Positions 1-6,948 of a DNA stretch of 10,508 bases are shown here, piece after piece. Both the position numbers and the translations under genes were made by a program. The stretch is from J051 sp040752255 (lineage in GTDB: Bacteria > Armatimonadota > Fimbriimonadia > Fimbriimonadales > ATM1): the NCBI GenBank assembly GCA_040752255.1, contig JBFMFD010000097.1, forward strand, positions 1-10,508. Reading direction: 5' to 3'. The notes below the pieces were generated by a model. It made no database searches and had not been told where the DNA came from. It saw nothing but the letters and a program-made list of their open reading frames with translations. Each line of letters starts with the position of its first letter. Within the stretch, counting starts at the first letter, position 1.

Positions 1-1
1 C

Positions 2-307
2 GAGGCTGCTCGGTCGGCGATTCGGTCACTCCAGCAATCCAAGGCGGCGAACGCCGAGATACCACAGCGCCCTGACGAGAAGCATCGGTTGCTGAGCGCG
101 CTCGAGCGCGCAATCGTCCGCCTCGTGTGGAGCCTCGCGGCCGGCGACCCCGCCTCGGTGCGAGAAGCAACACGAGACCTCCGAGCTGCCGGGGCCCGCC
201 GCACTCAAGTAACTGAACTTTGGCAACTCGTCGCCCAAATGAGCAGCAGCGACATCTCGCACCTCGGCGCGGTGTGCGAAGAGGTCATGGACGAGGGGTC
301 GGACTGA
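2..307 (+). CDS. C-terminal part of an unrecognised helical protein in the mcsA position (5' partial)
   Basis: The frame is open from the left edge to a TGA at 305-307, giving about 101 residues, so the gene probably starts outside the window. The first visible residues (EAARSAIRSLQQ) resemble the end of a UVR motif such as those in McsA, UvrB and UvrC. The rest looks helical and charged (LLSALERAIVRLV, later VTELWQLVAQM) and ends MDEGSD. The stop lies 4 nt before the mcsB start, so the two are probably one operon. In Firmicutes the gene before mcsB is mcsA, the zinc-finger and UVR-motif activator of McsB, so an McsA-like role is the natural guess. However, McsA normally ends soon after its UVR motif, while about 85 residues follow here. 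A short protein from the TTG at 89 is the alternative. The identity is inferred mainly from position. Confidence 0.5.
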   Translation, partial: EAARSAIRSLQQSKAANAEIPQRPDEKHRLLSALERAIVRLVWSLAAGDPASVREATRDLRAAGARRTQVTELWQLVAQMSSSDISHLGAVCEEVMDEGSD

Positions 308-311
308 CCGC

Positions 312-1346
312 TTGCGTGCTAACATCTTGCGCGTGCCGGAACCCGAGGCGTTCGACTCCTGGCTGGAAACCATCCTCAAGGGCGTGCGACCGCCCTTCTG
401 GCTCGTGGGAGACGCGCCGTGGCGGGATGTCGTGCTCTCGTCCCGAGTGCGCTTGATGCGCAATCTCGACGGCTTCCCGTTTCCCCATCGGGCATCTGGC
501 CAGGAACTCGACGAGGTGCGTCGCCTAACCACGCGCTCGACGCCCCTCGAAGAACGCACCGGCGCAAGCGACGCCGAGAGGGCGGTTCTGGTCGGAAGCC
601 GGTTGGTTTCGCCGCAGTTCCCTTGGGGCGCGCGGGGGCGCGCCGTGCTGTTGAACGCCGAGCGCTCGCTTGCGGTGATGGTGAACGAGGAGGACCACCT
701 TCGCCTGCAGGCGGTAACACCCGGACTCTCGCCAATGTACGCGGATGGCTTGGTGGCTGATGTGGAATCCAACCTTGGAAAAGAACTCCGGTTCGCGCGG
801 AGCGACGAACTGGGGTACCTCGCGGCCTCGCCCCTGAATACGGGCGAAGGAAGGAGGGTGGGAATCATGGCGCACCTCGCCGGATTGGCGTGCACGGGGC
901 GGATTGGCGAACTCGTTGACCGCCTCGAACAGGATGGTTTCGAGGTCAGGGGGCCCCTCGGAGAGGGCTCCCCCGGTTGGGGCGGGCTGGTTCAAATCAG
1001 CAGCACGAGCAAGTCGCCCCGGGAACTTTACGAAGGTGCCAGGTGTTGGATAGATCAGGAACTCCAATCGAGGCATAGGCTTGAACGGTCCTTTGTAAAG
1101 TACAGGATTTCAGAAGTTTCTGCAACGATTAGCGAGTCGGAGAGCTTGACGACGCACCAGGCGGTGCGGCTTCTGGGATGGCTTCGACTCGGCGCCCTGA
1201 CCGGGGCGCTCGACCTGGACGTTCGATCCATTGACGCCATAGCGAGCGTCGTATGGCTCGGCGACGACGATTCCGCTTGGTGTTCCCGTCGTGCACGGGT
1301 TCTCAAGCAGTTCGACCGGTTTTCCTCGGCGTGGACGCGGCAATAG
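312..1346 (+). CDS. mcsB: McsB-like protein-arginine kinase (divergent active site)
   Basis: This is a 344-residue phosphagen-kinase-fold protein; McsB is usually 350-365. McsB uses ATP to phosphorylate arginines on substrates, marking them for ClpCP. Family landmarks are clear: LSSRVRLMRNL (42-52), VNEEDH (124-129, the NEED loop), YLAASPLNTGEG (169-180), RRVGIMAHLAGL (181-192), VRGPLGEGS (212-220, containing the probable catalytic Glu218) and LVQIS (226-230). Arginines expected to hold ATP phosphates (R45/R47, R131, R182, R213) are present. Two key positions differ. The Cys of the usual SCPTNxGTG is Ser173. The C-terminal RDxxRA docking motif reads WCSRRA (323-328). The start chosen is TTG 312, with GAGGGG about 13 nt upstream; GTG 333 is the alternative. 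It lies 4 nt after the preceding gene and 124 bp before clpC, its expected partner. Family membership is secure; activity is uncertain. Confidence 0.93.
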   Translation: MRANILRVPEPEAFDSWLETILKGVRPPFWLVGDAPWRDVVLSSRVRLMRNLDGFPFPHRASGQELDEVRRLTTRSTPLEERTGASDAERAVLVGSRLVSPQFPWGARGRAVLLNAERSLAVMVNEEDHLRLQAVTPGLSPMYADGLVADVESNLGKELRFARSDELGYLAASPLNTGEGRRVGIMAHLAGLACTGRIGELVDRLEQDGFEVRGPLGEGSPGWGGLVQISSTSKSPRELYEGARCWIDQELQSRHRLERSFVKYRISEVSATISESESLTTHQAVRLLGWLRLGALTGALDLDVRSIDAIASVVWLGDDDSAWCSRRARVLKQFDRFSSAWTRQ

Positions 1347-1470
1347 CCGACAATCTACGAAAGCCGCCTCCCTCGGCTAAGGTAAGGTTACTTGCCCCGA
1401 AACCGAGGCGAGAGTCGTCTAACGTGATGTCCAGCCTCGTAGAACGTAGTAGAGAGTAGCGAACGGAACG

Positions 1471-3936
1471 ATGTGGCAAAGGTTTACAGAACGCGCAAGA
1501 AAGGTTGTCTTCTTCGCCCAAGAAGAGGCGCAGAAGTTCGGTGAGGGCTACGTCAGCACCGAGCATCTGCTCCTCGGCTTGGTGCGGGATGAAGACAGCG
1601 TGGCGGCTCGCGTGCTGGACAAGTTGGGCGTAAGCCTCGAACGCGTTCGCGAAGAGGTCGAAAAGCAACTTCCGCGCGCAGAGCGCAAGTCCGTCCAAGA
1701 GATGACTCTCACTCCGCGAGCGAAGCGGGTGATTGACCTTGCTTACGACGAGGCGCGCAGCCTCAACAACAACTACATTGGCACCGAGCACCTGCTTCTC
1801 GGCCTCATCCGAGAGGGCGAGGGGCTTGCCGGTCGCGTTCTGGCGAAGTTGGGCGTCGAGGTTGAAAGAGCGCGTGCGGAAGTTCTCGCGCTGCAGGACA
1901 ACGAGGCGCCTCGGAAGTCGAAGTCCCAGACTCAAACCCTGAACGAATTCGGTCGCGACCTTACCGAGATGGCGCGGAAGGACCGCCTCGACCCTGTCAT
2001 CGGACGGCAGCGGGAAATCGAGCGCGTCATGCAGATTCTTTGCCGCCGCACGAAGAACAACCCATGCCTCATCGGCGAGCCGGGAGTGGGGAAGACCGCC
2101 GTCGCCGAGGGGCTTGCGCAGCGCATCGTGTCGGGTGACGTTCCAGAACAGATTCGTGACAAGCGCATCGTCGCTCTAGACCTTGCCGCAATGGTCGCCG
2201 GCACCAAGTACCGCGGCGAGTTCGAAGAGCGTATGAAGCGCGTCATGGAGGAGGTCCGCAAGTCGGATGGCGAGGTCATCCTGTTTGTGGACGAACTCCA
2301 CACTCTCGTGGGCGCGGGCGCCGCAGAAGGCGCGATTGATGCTTCGAACATCATGAAACCGGCCCTCGCGAGGGGGGAGTTGCAGTGCATCGGAGCGACG
2401 ACTCAGGACGAGTTCCGCAAGTACATCGAGCGGGATCCCGCCCTCGAGCGTCGCTTCCAACCGGTGCAGGTGCGTGAACCTTCGATCGAAGAAGCGGTCG
2501 AGATCCTCAAAGGCCTCCGCGGTCGCTATGAGGCGCACCACCAAGTTGAAATCCGGGACGACGCGATCCATGCGGCGGTAGACCTCTCCAGCCGATACAT
2601 CAGCGACCGCACGCTGCCCGACAAGGCGATTGACCTGATGGACGAGGCAGCGAGCCGAGTGCGCCTCCAGCAGTCTCTCCCGCCCGCAGAGATTCGCCAA
2701 GACAAACAAGTGCTCGAGAAGAAGCGGACCGAACTCGCGCACCTCGAGAAGCGCTCCAAAGGCTCGGATGAGGCTAAGGCGCTCCGAGACGAGGTGGGCG
2801 CGCTCGAAGCGTCAATTGACGAGCGCGAAGAGCAGTGGAAGCAGGAAGACAAGGCCGAGCCGATCGTCACGGAAGAGGAGATCGCCAACGTCGTCGAGTC
2901 GTGGACCGGGATTCCCGTCTCACGCATCGTGGAGACGGAAAGCCAGAAACTGCTTCGCATGGAGGAGGACCTCCACAAGCGGATCGTCGGACAGCACGAC
3001 GCCGTCGTAGCGGTCTCGAAGGCGGTTCGACGCGCGAGAAGCGGCCTGAAAGACCCGAAGCGCCCAATGGGAACGTTCCTGTTCCTCGGGCCTACCGGCG
3101 TCGGCAAGACGGAGTTGGCTCGGGCGTTGGCCGGGTATCTGTTTGAGAATGAGAACAACATGGTTCGGATTGACATGTCCGAATACATGGAGAAGTTTGC
3201 CGTCAGCCGGCTCATCGGCGCGCCTCCGGGCTATGTGGGGCACGAGGAGGGCGGTCAGTTGACCGAGGCGGTTCGCCGCAACCCGTACTGCGTCGTGCTG
3301 TTGGACGAGGTGGAGAAGGCTCATCCAGAGGTCTTCAACATCCTGCTGCAGGTGATGGAGGACGGTCGTCTGACCGATTCGCAGGGCCACATCGTGGACT
3401 TCCGCAACACGGTCATCATCATGACCTCGAACGTCGGCGTGCGACCCCTTGAGGAGGAGCGCGGCATCGGCTTCCGCGAGGTCGAGTTCAACCCGGACGA
3501 CCCGAAGGCGTACGAGGCGATGAAGAACAAGATGCTCTCCGAGATGAAGAAGCTGTTCCGCCCGGAGTTCCTCAACCGCGTGGACGAGGTCATCGTGTTC
3601 CACCACCTGACCAAGGAAGAGATTCACCGAATCGTGGACCTGATGATTGCCCGCCTCAACGAACAGGCTGCGCGGAGCCGCATCCACATCGAGATTACCG
3701 ACGCTGTGCGCAACTACCTGGCGAAGGAAGGCTACGCTCCGGACATGGGCGCGCGTCCGCTCCGGCGCGCGGTTCAGAAGTACATCGAAGACCCGCTCAG
3801 CGAGGAGGTCTTGCTCGGTCGCTTCGAGGAAGGCGACACCGTCATCGTTGACCTCGACGAGAGCGGGCACATCCTGTTCCGCAAGGGCGAAGGGTCGCTC
3901 GAGCCTGTCCCCGAAGAGCAGGTCCAACGCAACTAG
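1471..3936 (+). CDS. clpC: ATP-dependent Clp protease ATP-binding subunit ClpC
   Basis: This is an 821-residue cytoplasmic AAA+ unfoldase (class 1 Hsp100, about the usual ClpC length) that feeds proteins to ClpP. Domains in order: a double Clp-N repeat (about 1-140, with STEHLLLGL and GTEHLLLGL); D1 with Walker A GEPGVGKT (202-209), Walker B ILFVDE (270-275) and an Arg-finger region ERR (326-328); a short coiled-coil M-domain (about 412-460), shorter than in ClpB and typical of ClpC; D2 with Walker A GPTGVGKT (540-547), Walker B VVLLDE (608-613) and sensor-2 GARPLRRAV (760-768). The ClpP-docking tripeptide IGF sits at 666-668, so this is a protease partner and not a stand-alone disaggregase. 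The N-domain arginine equivalent to B. subtilis ClpC Arg5 is kept as Arg4. The M-domain Phe that B. subtilis has at 436 appears to be Ser432. No good Shine-Dalgarno precedes the ATG, and no CtsR or CIRCE operator was seen in the 124 bp before it. Confidence 0.98.
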   Translation: MWQRFTERARKVVFFAQEEAQKFGEGYVSTEHLLLGLVRDEDSVAARVLDKLGVSLERVREEVEKQLPRAERKSVQEMTLTPRAKRVIDLAYDEARSLNNNYIGTEHLLLGLIREGEGLAGRVLAKLGVEVERARAEVLALQDNEAPRKSKSQTQTLNEFGRDLTEMARKDRLDPVIGRQREIERVMQILCRRTKNNPCLIGEPGVGKTAVAEGLAQRIVSGDVPEQIRDKRIVALDLAAMVAGTKYRGEFEERMKRVMEEVRKSDGEVILFVDELHTLVGAGAAEGAIDASNIMKPALARGELQCIGATTQDEFRKYIERDPALERRFQPVQVREPSIEEAVEILKGLRGRYEAHHQVEIRDDAIHAAVDLSSRYISDRTLPDKAIDLMDEAASRVRLQQSLPPAEIRQDKQVLEKKRTELAHLEKRSKGSDEAKALRDEVGALEASIDEREEQWKQEDKAEPIVTEEEIANVVESWTGIPVSRIVETESQKLLRMEEDLHKRIVGQHDAVVAVSKAVRRARSGLKDPKRPMGTFLFLGPTGVGKTELARALAGYLFENENNMVRIDMSEYMEKFAVSRLIGAPPGYVGHEEGGQLTEAVRRNPYCVVLLDEVEKAHPEVFNILLQVMEDGRLTDSQGHIVDFRNTVIIMTSNVGVRPLEEERGIGFREVEFNPDDPKAYEAMKNKMLSEMKKLFRPEFLNRVDEVIVFHHLTKEEIHRIVDLMIARLNEQAARSRIHIEITDAVRNYLAKEGYAPDMGARPLRRAVQKYIEDPLSEEVLLGRFEEGDTVIVDLDESGHILFRKGEGSLEPVPEEQVQRN

Positions 3937-3943
3937 CCCGCGG

Positions 3944-3949
3944 TAGAAT
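3944..3949 (+). promoter_or_regulatory. Probable -10 box (TAGAAT) of a leaderless promoter
   Basis: TAGAAT lies in the 19-bp gap after clpC, 6 nt before the ATG at 3956, with no Shine-Dalgarno between them. This spacing would place the transcription start at or next to the ATG. I see no convincing -35. Assignment rests on the match to TANNNT and on the same arrangement at three other starts in this window. The downstream gene may also be read through from clpC. Confidence 0.5.
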
Positions 3950-3955
3950 CGCGCC

Positions 3956-4600
3956 ATGTTGCGGTTCTTGGCGGGAGTCGGCTTGGGCGCAAGCCTGGCG
4001 GTCGCCGCCGTTCTTCTTCAGTCGCCGGAGCGCCCCCTGTTTGTGAACGGCTCGAAGGCACAGCTGCCTGCTCGCGTCGAGGGGGCGGAGGTCTACATCC
4101 CTGGCTCAGCCCTGAAGGCGGCGGGCGCGGGCGTTACCATAACTGAAGAGCGCGTCTCGCTGCAGTTCGTTCCGCTGAAGGGAATGGAAGAGCAGCAGTA
4201 CATCGAAGGCATCCTCGGCGAGTACGTCTCGAACGAGGAGTGGCGGTTCAAGGTGGTCTCCGTCGAGGAGATCGCCGATCCGTTCACCGGGCGCGGCAAG
4301 GGCTTGGCTGTGACGCTCGAGGTGCGGAACCTCAGGAGCACGCCCGCTTCGCTCCACGGCACAGGCTACAGCGCCATGCAGGTGCTTGACGAAGAGCAGA
4401 ATCGCATGTCGCTTGCCGACAGCAGCTTCACCGACCGCTACTCGAACGTCCAACCGGGCGGGTCGTTTACGAACCGCCTCCGGTTCGGCAATGCGGCGGC
4501 GGGCTTCGGTGAGCCCGCGAAGCTGATCATCCAGTTCCGTGACTGGGGCGGGCGCAAGGCGCTCAAGCCAATACGCATCAACCTGAGGCCGGAGCGGTAG
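3956..4600 (+). CDS. Secreted or membrane-anchored protein with Cu-amine-oxidase-N-like and Ig-like (DUF4352-type) segments
   Basis: This 214-residue protein begins with Arg3 and a hydrophobic stretch (about 4-21, GVGLGASLAVAAVLL), an export signal or N-terminal anchor. Residues 28-72 (LFVNGSKAQLPARVEGAEVYIPGSALKAAGAGVTITEE, with breaks) follow the pattern of the copper-amine-oxidase N-terminal-like domain, which binds peptidoglycan or surface partners rather than copper in most bacteria. Residues 95-205 (WRFKVVSVEEI ... GLAVTLEVRNLRSTPASL ... VQPGGSFTNRLRF ... KLIIQF) have the alternating beta pattern of DUF4352/Telomeric-repeat-factor-like Ig domains that follow lipoprotein or secretion signals. 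No lipobox Cys is present. The function is unknown. It starts 19 bp after clpC and ends 3 bp before the DinB-like gene, but may have its own leaderless promoter. Domain names are by pattern, not by search. Confidence 0.8.
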   Translation: MLRFLAGVGLGASLAVAAVLLQSPERPLFVNGSKAQLPARVEGAEVYIPGSALKAAGAGVTITEERVSLQFVPLKGMEEQQYIEGILGEYVSNEEWRFKVVSVEEIADPFTGRGKGLAVTLEVRNLRSTPASLHGTGYSAMQVLDEEQNRMSLADSSFTDRYSNVQPGGSFTNRLRFGNAAAGFGEPAKLIIQFRDWGGRKALKPIRINLRPER

Positions 4601-4603
4601 GCC

Positions 4604-5086
4604 TTGTCCTCCGTCGAGGTTCCGCTTGACGAGTTGCTCGATGCGTGGCGCGCGAACAACGCGCTCAATGTGGAGCTGCTTGGCGCTTGCGGGGACGAAG
4701 ACCTCGATCTCAAGCCGGGGAAAGGGAAGACCATCCGCTCAAACTATGTTCACATCGTCGGCGTGCGCCGAATGTGGTGCGAGCATGGCGGTCGAGGGAG
4801 GGGCGCAGCCGTGCCCGCGGCGAACATTCCAAAGCTCGACTGGAAGGCAGCCACAAGGAAGCAGATTCTGCACGGCCTGGAGGCGTCCAACGAGGCGATG
4901 CTTGCGCTGTTCCACAGGAAGGCAGCATCGTCCAAGGGTAGGTGGACGCTCGGGCTCTTCTTCGCCTATTGCATCGCTCACGAGGCGCACCATCGCTCCC
5001 AAATCGAAATCGCCCCTGGCATCAACGGGCGCGAGCCGGACGACGGTTTCCTCTATGGCCTCTGGGAGTGGGACAAGAAACTCTAA
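4604..5086 (+). CDS. DinB-like four-helix-bundle metalloprotein
   Basis: This 160-residue protein fits the DinB/YfiT-like superfamily, whose members are cytoplasmic helical bundles with a three-His metal site and are often thiol transferases or enzymes of unknown substrate. The expected ligands are visible: His50 in the first-helix motif YVHIVGVRRMW (48-58), and His126 and His130 in AHEAHHRSQI (125-134), an HxxxH followed by the typical Arg. Length is normal for the family. The start is TTG 4604, three bases after the previous stop. GGAG at 4591-4594, inside the end of the previous gene, gives a 9-nt spacing and supports this start and translational coupling. It ends 9 bp from the convergent gene's stop with no room for a terminator. 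The substrate cannot be named. Confidence 0.87.
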   Translation: MSSVEVPLDELLDAWRANNALNVELLGACGDEDLDLKPGKGKTIRSNYVHIVGVRRMWCEHGGRGRGAAVPAANIPKLDWKAATRKQILHGLEASNEAMLALFHRKAASSKGRWTLGLFFAYCIAHEAHHRSQIEIAPGINGREPDDGFLYGLWEWDKKL

Positions 5087-5095
5087 GCCCGCCCG

Positions 5096-5932
5096 CTACT
5101 TCACCACAGGCACCGGCTGAAACGGCGCCGTCATCGGCGAGCCACTCCCGCTGAAATCGTACTCCGGTCTGAACGTCCAGGCATGGTTACCGTCTGACCA
5201 GAAGCCGGTTGGGTTGCCGTGCTCGTCGTAGGTGAACGGGTTGCCGGTTCCCCAGTCGCCCTTGCCCACGCTGATGCTGCGGACATGCGTGTCGGCGTGG
5301 CCCACGTTGATTCTTCCCTCATGCACACCCGCCGCGCCAAGCGGCTTGAAGAGGAACGAACTCGGCGACTTGCCCGGGACATAGAGGCAAGCGCCTTTCG
5401 CCATCTTCCCGGCGCACTTCAGTACCGGCTGCGAGACGGCGTAGCCGAGCACGCCACGGTCCCCGAGCCCTTCCCACAGGACGATGAGTTCCGCCGGGTT
5501 CGCGACGCCCGCCGCGTTGTAGTGATGAAGGTGCCCGTTGAACGTGTACGAGATGAGCGCGCCGTCGCCGGTCGTCCCGGCGAGCACGCCACGCTTCGCC
5601 GCTGGGCAGGCGTACTGCTCCTGGTTAGCCACATAGGGAAACAGTTGAGTCGTCCAACCGGTGTCATGGAGCCTCGGCCCGAAGCGGTGCCACTCGTTCC
5701 AACGGTAACGCGCCTGGGCGGGGTCGTACTCCATCGCCGAGGGGTAGCGCTCGTCAAAGTCGGAGATGTACAACACGGTGCTCTTTGATAGATGGTTCAG
5801 CCGCGCCATGCACGCCTCTTGTTGGCTCCGTTGCGTTGAGCGCTGTCCCGCCCACAAAGCGGTCGTCCAAAGCACACCCAGCAGAACCGAGGCTGCCGCT
5901 GTCGAGAAGAGGCTCAATGAATGACTCTGCAT
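5096..5932 (-). CDS. Pseudopilin-like H-X9-DG-type protein lacking a prepilin cleavage motif
   Basis: This 278-residue protein has one N-terminal membrane segment (about 8-28). CMARLNHLSKSTVLYISDFDERYP (41-64) matches the helix that follows the membrane segment in the type II/IV pseudopilin-like proteins abundant in Armatimonadota and Planctomycetota (usual form CLSNLKQIGxAxxxYxxDYDExxP). Near the end, HEGRINVGHADTHV (204-217) is the H-X9-DG motif of that family with Thr215 in place of Gly. The GFTLIE-type prepilin-peptidase site is absent. An in-frame TGA at 5938-5936, two codons before the ATG, shows it has not been missed upstream. The start is fixed by GGAGGA (5946-5941) 8 nt before the ATG. 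Four or more Cys residues (41, 109, 173, 182) could form disulfides outside the membrane. It is the last gene of the minus-strand group. The role is unknown, presumably surface or envelope. Confidence 0.82.
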   Translation of the reverse strand: MQSHSLSLFSTAAASVLLGVLWTTALWAGQRSTQRSQQEACMARLNHLSKSTVLYISDFDERYPSAMEYDPAQARYRWNEWHRFGPRLHDTGWTTQLFPYVANQEQYACPAAKRGVLAGTTGDGALISYTFNGHLHHYNAAGVANPAELIVLWEGLGDRGVLGYAVSQPVLKCAGKMAKGACLYVPGKSPSSFLFKPLGAAGVHEGRINVGHADTHVRSISVGKGDWGTGNPFTYDEHGNPTGFWSDGNHAWTFRPEYDFSGSGSPMTAPFQPVPVVK

Positions 5933-5940
5933 TGTTCAGC

Positions 5941-5963
5941 TCCTCCGATTCGTTCTCATTGTA
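5941..5963 (-). promoter_or_regulatory. -10 box (TACAAT) and strong Shine-Dalgarno (GGAGGA)
   Basis: On the minus strand TACAAT (5963-5958) lies in the 52-bp gap after purC. GGAGGA (5946-5941) follows it, 8 nt before the ATG at 5932. This would give a leader of about 20 nt. I see no clear -35. This gene may therefore be transcribed independently of purC. It is the only promoter-proximal gene here with a canonical Shine-Dalgarno. Confidence 0.5.
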
Positions 5964-5984
5964 CACGAAGGCGGCGAACTGGCG

Positions 5985-6911
5985 CTACAGAATCGGCTCG
6001 GCGCCGGTGATGGCACGGTAGATCTCGATGTAGCGCTCTCGCGTTTCGAGCGCGATCTCGTCCGGAATCGGCGGGCCCGGAGGGGTCTTGTCCCAGTCGA
6101 GCGTCTCCAAGTAGTCGCGCAGGAACTGCTTGTCGTGGCTTGGCGGATTCTCGCCTGGCCGCCACTCTTCTCGGGGCCAGAAGCGAGACGAGTCGGGCGT
6201 GAACACTTCGTCAATCAGAACCAGATTCCCGTCCGCATCGTATCCAAACTCCATCTTCGTATCGGCGAGGATGATTCCTGCCGCCTCGGTCACTGCAGCC
6301 GCCTCTTGGTACAGGCGCAGGCTTAGATCGCGCAGGTGGTCGGCGATGTCGCCGACGATCTCCCTGGCTCGGTCCATGTCAATGTTCTCGTCGTGCCCCT
6401 CTTGCGCCTTCGTCGCAGGCGTGAAGATCGGCTCAGGCAGTCTGTCGCTCAATCGCAAGCCGGCGGGAAGCGGAATGCCATGGAGCGTAACCTCATGTTC
6501 CGCTCCACCTGCCGCCAGGTACTCCTTGTGCAACGAGCCGGCGAGGTAGCCACGCACGACGCACTCCAGCAGAATCGGCTCACACTTTTTCACAAGCATA
6601 GACCGTCCGCGCAACTGCTCGGCATCCCACGCGTCGCCGAGCGCTTGCGACAGGTCGTCGTCTTCGATGGAGATCATGTGGTGCGCGGCGTGCGCCGCGA
6701 GCTTGCGAAACCAGAACGCGCTGATTTGATTGAGAATCTTTCCCCGGTCGGGTATGCCTGTCGGCAGCACGACGTCAAACGCGCTCATCCGGTCCGTCGC
6801 TACCATGAGCAGGCCGTGGCCCAAGTCAAAGACCTCACGAACCTTGCCTGAGCGGACGGGCTGAAGCCCAGGAAGTCGAATCGTTGTTATGGCGGATGAC
6901 ACTGCGGGCAT
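5985..6911 (-). CDS. purC: Phosphoribosylaminoimidazole-succinocarboxamide synthase (SAICAR synthetase)
   Basis: This 308-residue cytoplasmic enzyme joins CAIR and L-aspartate with ATP to make SAICAR in de novo purine synthesis (EC 6.3.2.6). The length fits the longer, yeast ADE1-like form rather than the 230-240-residue E. coli form. Motifs are intact: SGKVREVF (21-28, nucleotide-binding), DRMSAFDVVLP (40-50), the family signature LLECVVRGYLAGS (114-126), FTPATKAQEGHDENI (163-177), and the second signature DTKMEFG (217-223) with LIDEVFTPDSSRFW (232-245). The ATG at 6911 is 18 bp after the stop of the permease gene on the same strand. A -10-like TAAACT lies 7 nt before it, with no Shine-Dalgarno. 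No other purine genes are present, and no purine riboswitch is possible in so short an upstream gap. Confidence 0.98.
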   Translation of the reverse strand: MPAVSSAITTIRLPGLQPVRSGKVREVFDLGHGLLMVATDRMSAFDVVLPTGIPDRGKILNQISAFWFRKLAAHAAHHMISIEDDDLSQALGDAWDAEQLRGRSMLVKKCEPILLECVVRGYLAGSLHKEYLAAGGAEHEVTLHGIPLPAGLRLSDRLPEPIFTPATKAQEGHDENIDMDRAREIVGDIADHLRDLSLRLYQEAAAVTEAAGIILADTKMEFGYDADGNLVLIDEVFTPDSSRFWPREEWRPGENPPSHDKQFLRDYLETLDWDKTPPGPPIPDEIALETRERYIEIYRAITGAEPIL

Positions 6912-6918
6912 GACGCCC

Positions 6919-6948
6919 AGTTTACTCGCTCAGAACGTGCGGCGTCGA
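6919..6948 (-). promoter_or_regulatory. Probable leaderless purC promoter (TCGACG-N18-TAAACT)
   Basis: Minus-strand -10 TAAACT (6924-6919) sits 7 nt before the purC ATG. TCGACG (6948-6943, four of six matches to TTGACA) is 18 nt upstream of it. The -35 and part of the spacer lie inside the last codons of the permease gene. Without a Shine-Dalgarno, translation would start at or near the 5' end of the mRNA. Confidence 0.5.

Noticed and set aside
26..895. 289-residue open frame on the minus strand
   Set aside because: It lies wholly opposite mcsB and the gene before it, has low-complexity Ser/Arg/Pro composition and no recognisable domain. It is a GC-rich shadow frame.
1253..1459. Small plus-strand gene between mcsB and clpC
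   Set aside because: It overlaps the mcsB end out of frame, has an Arg/Ser-rich sequence with no domain and no good ribosome site. Shadow frame.
1347..1470. CtsR, HspR or CIRCE operator before clpC
   Set aside because: No GGTCAAA tandem, no CTTGAGT-type inverted repeat and no TTAGCACTC-N9-GAGTGCTAA was found.
2920..3957. 345-residue open frame on the minus strand
   Set aside because: It is antisense to the D2 half of clpC, whose protein motifs are unmistakable. It is the complementary-frame shadow common in GC-rich genes.
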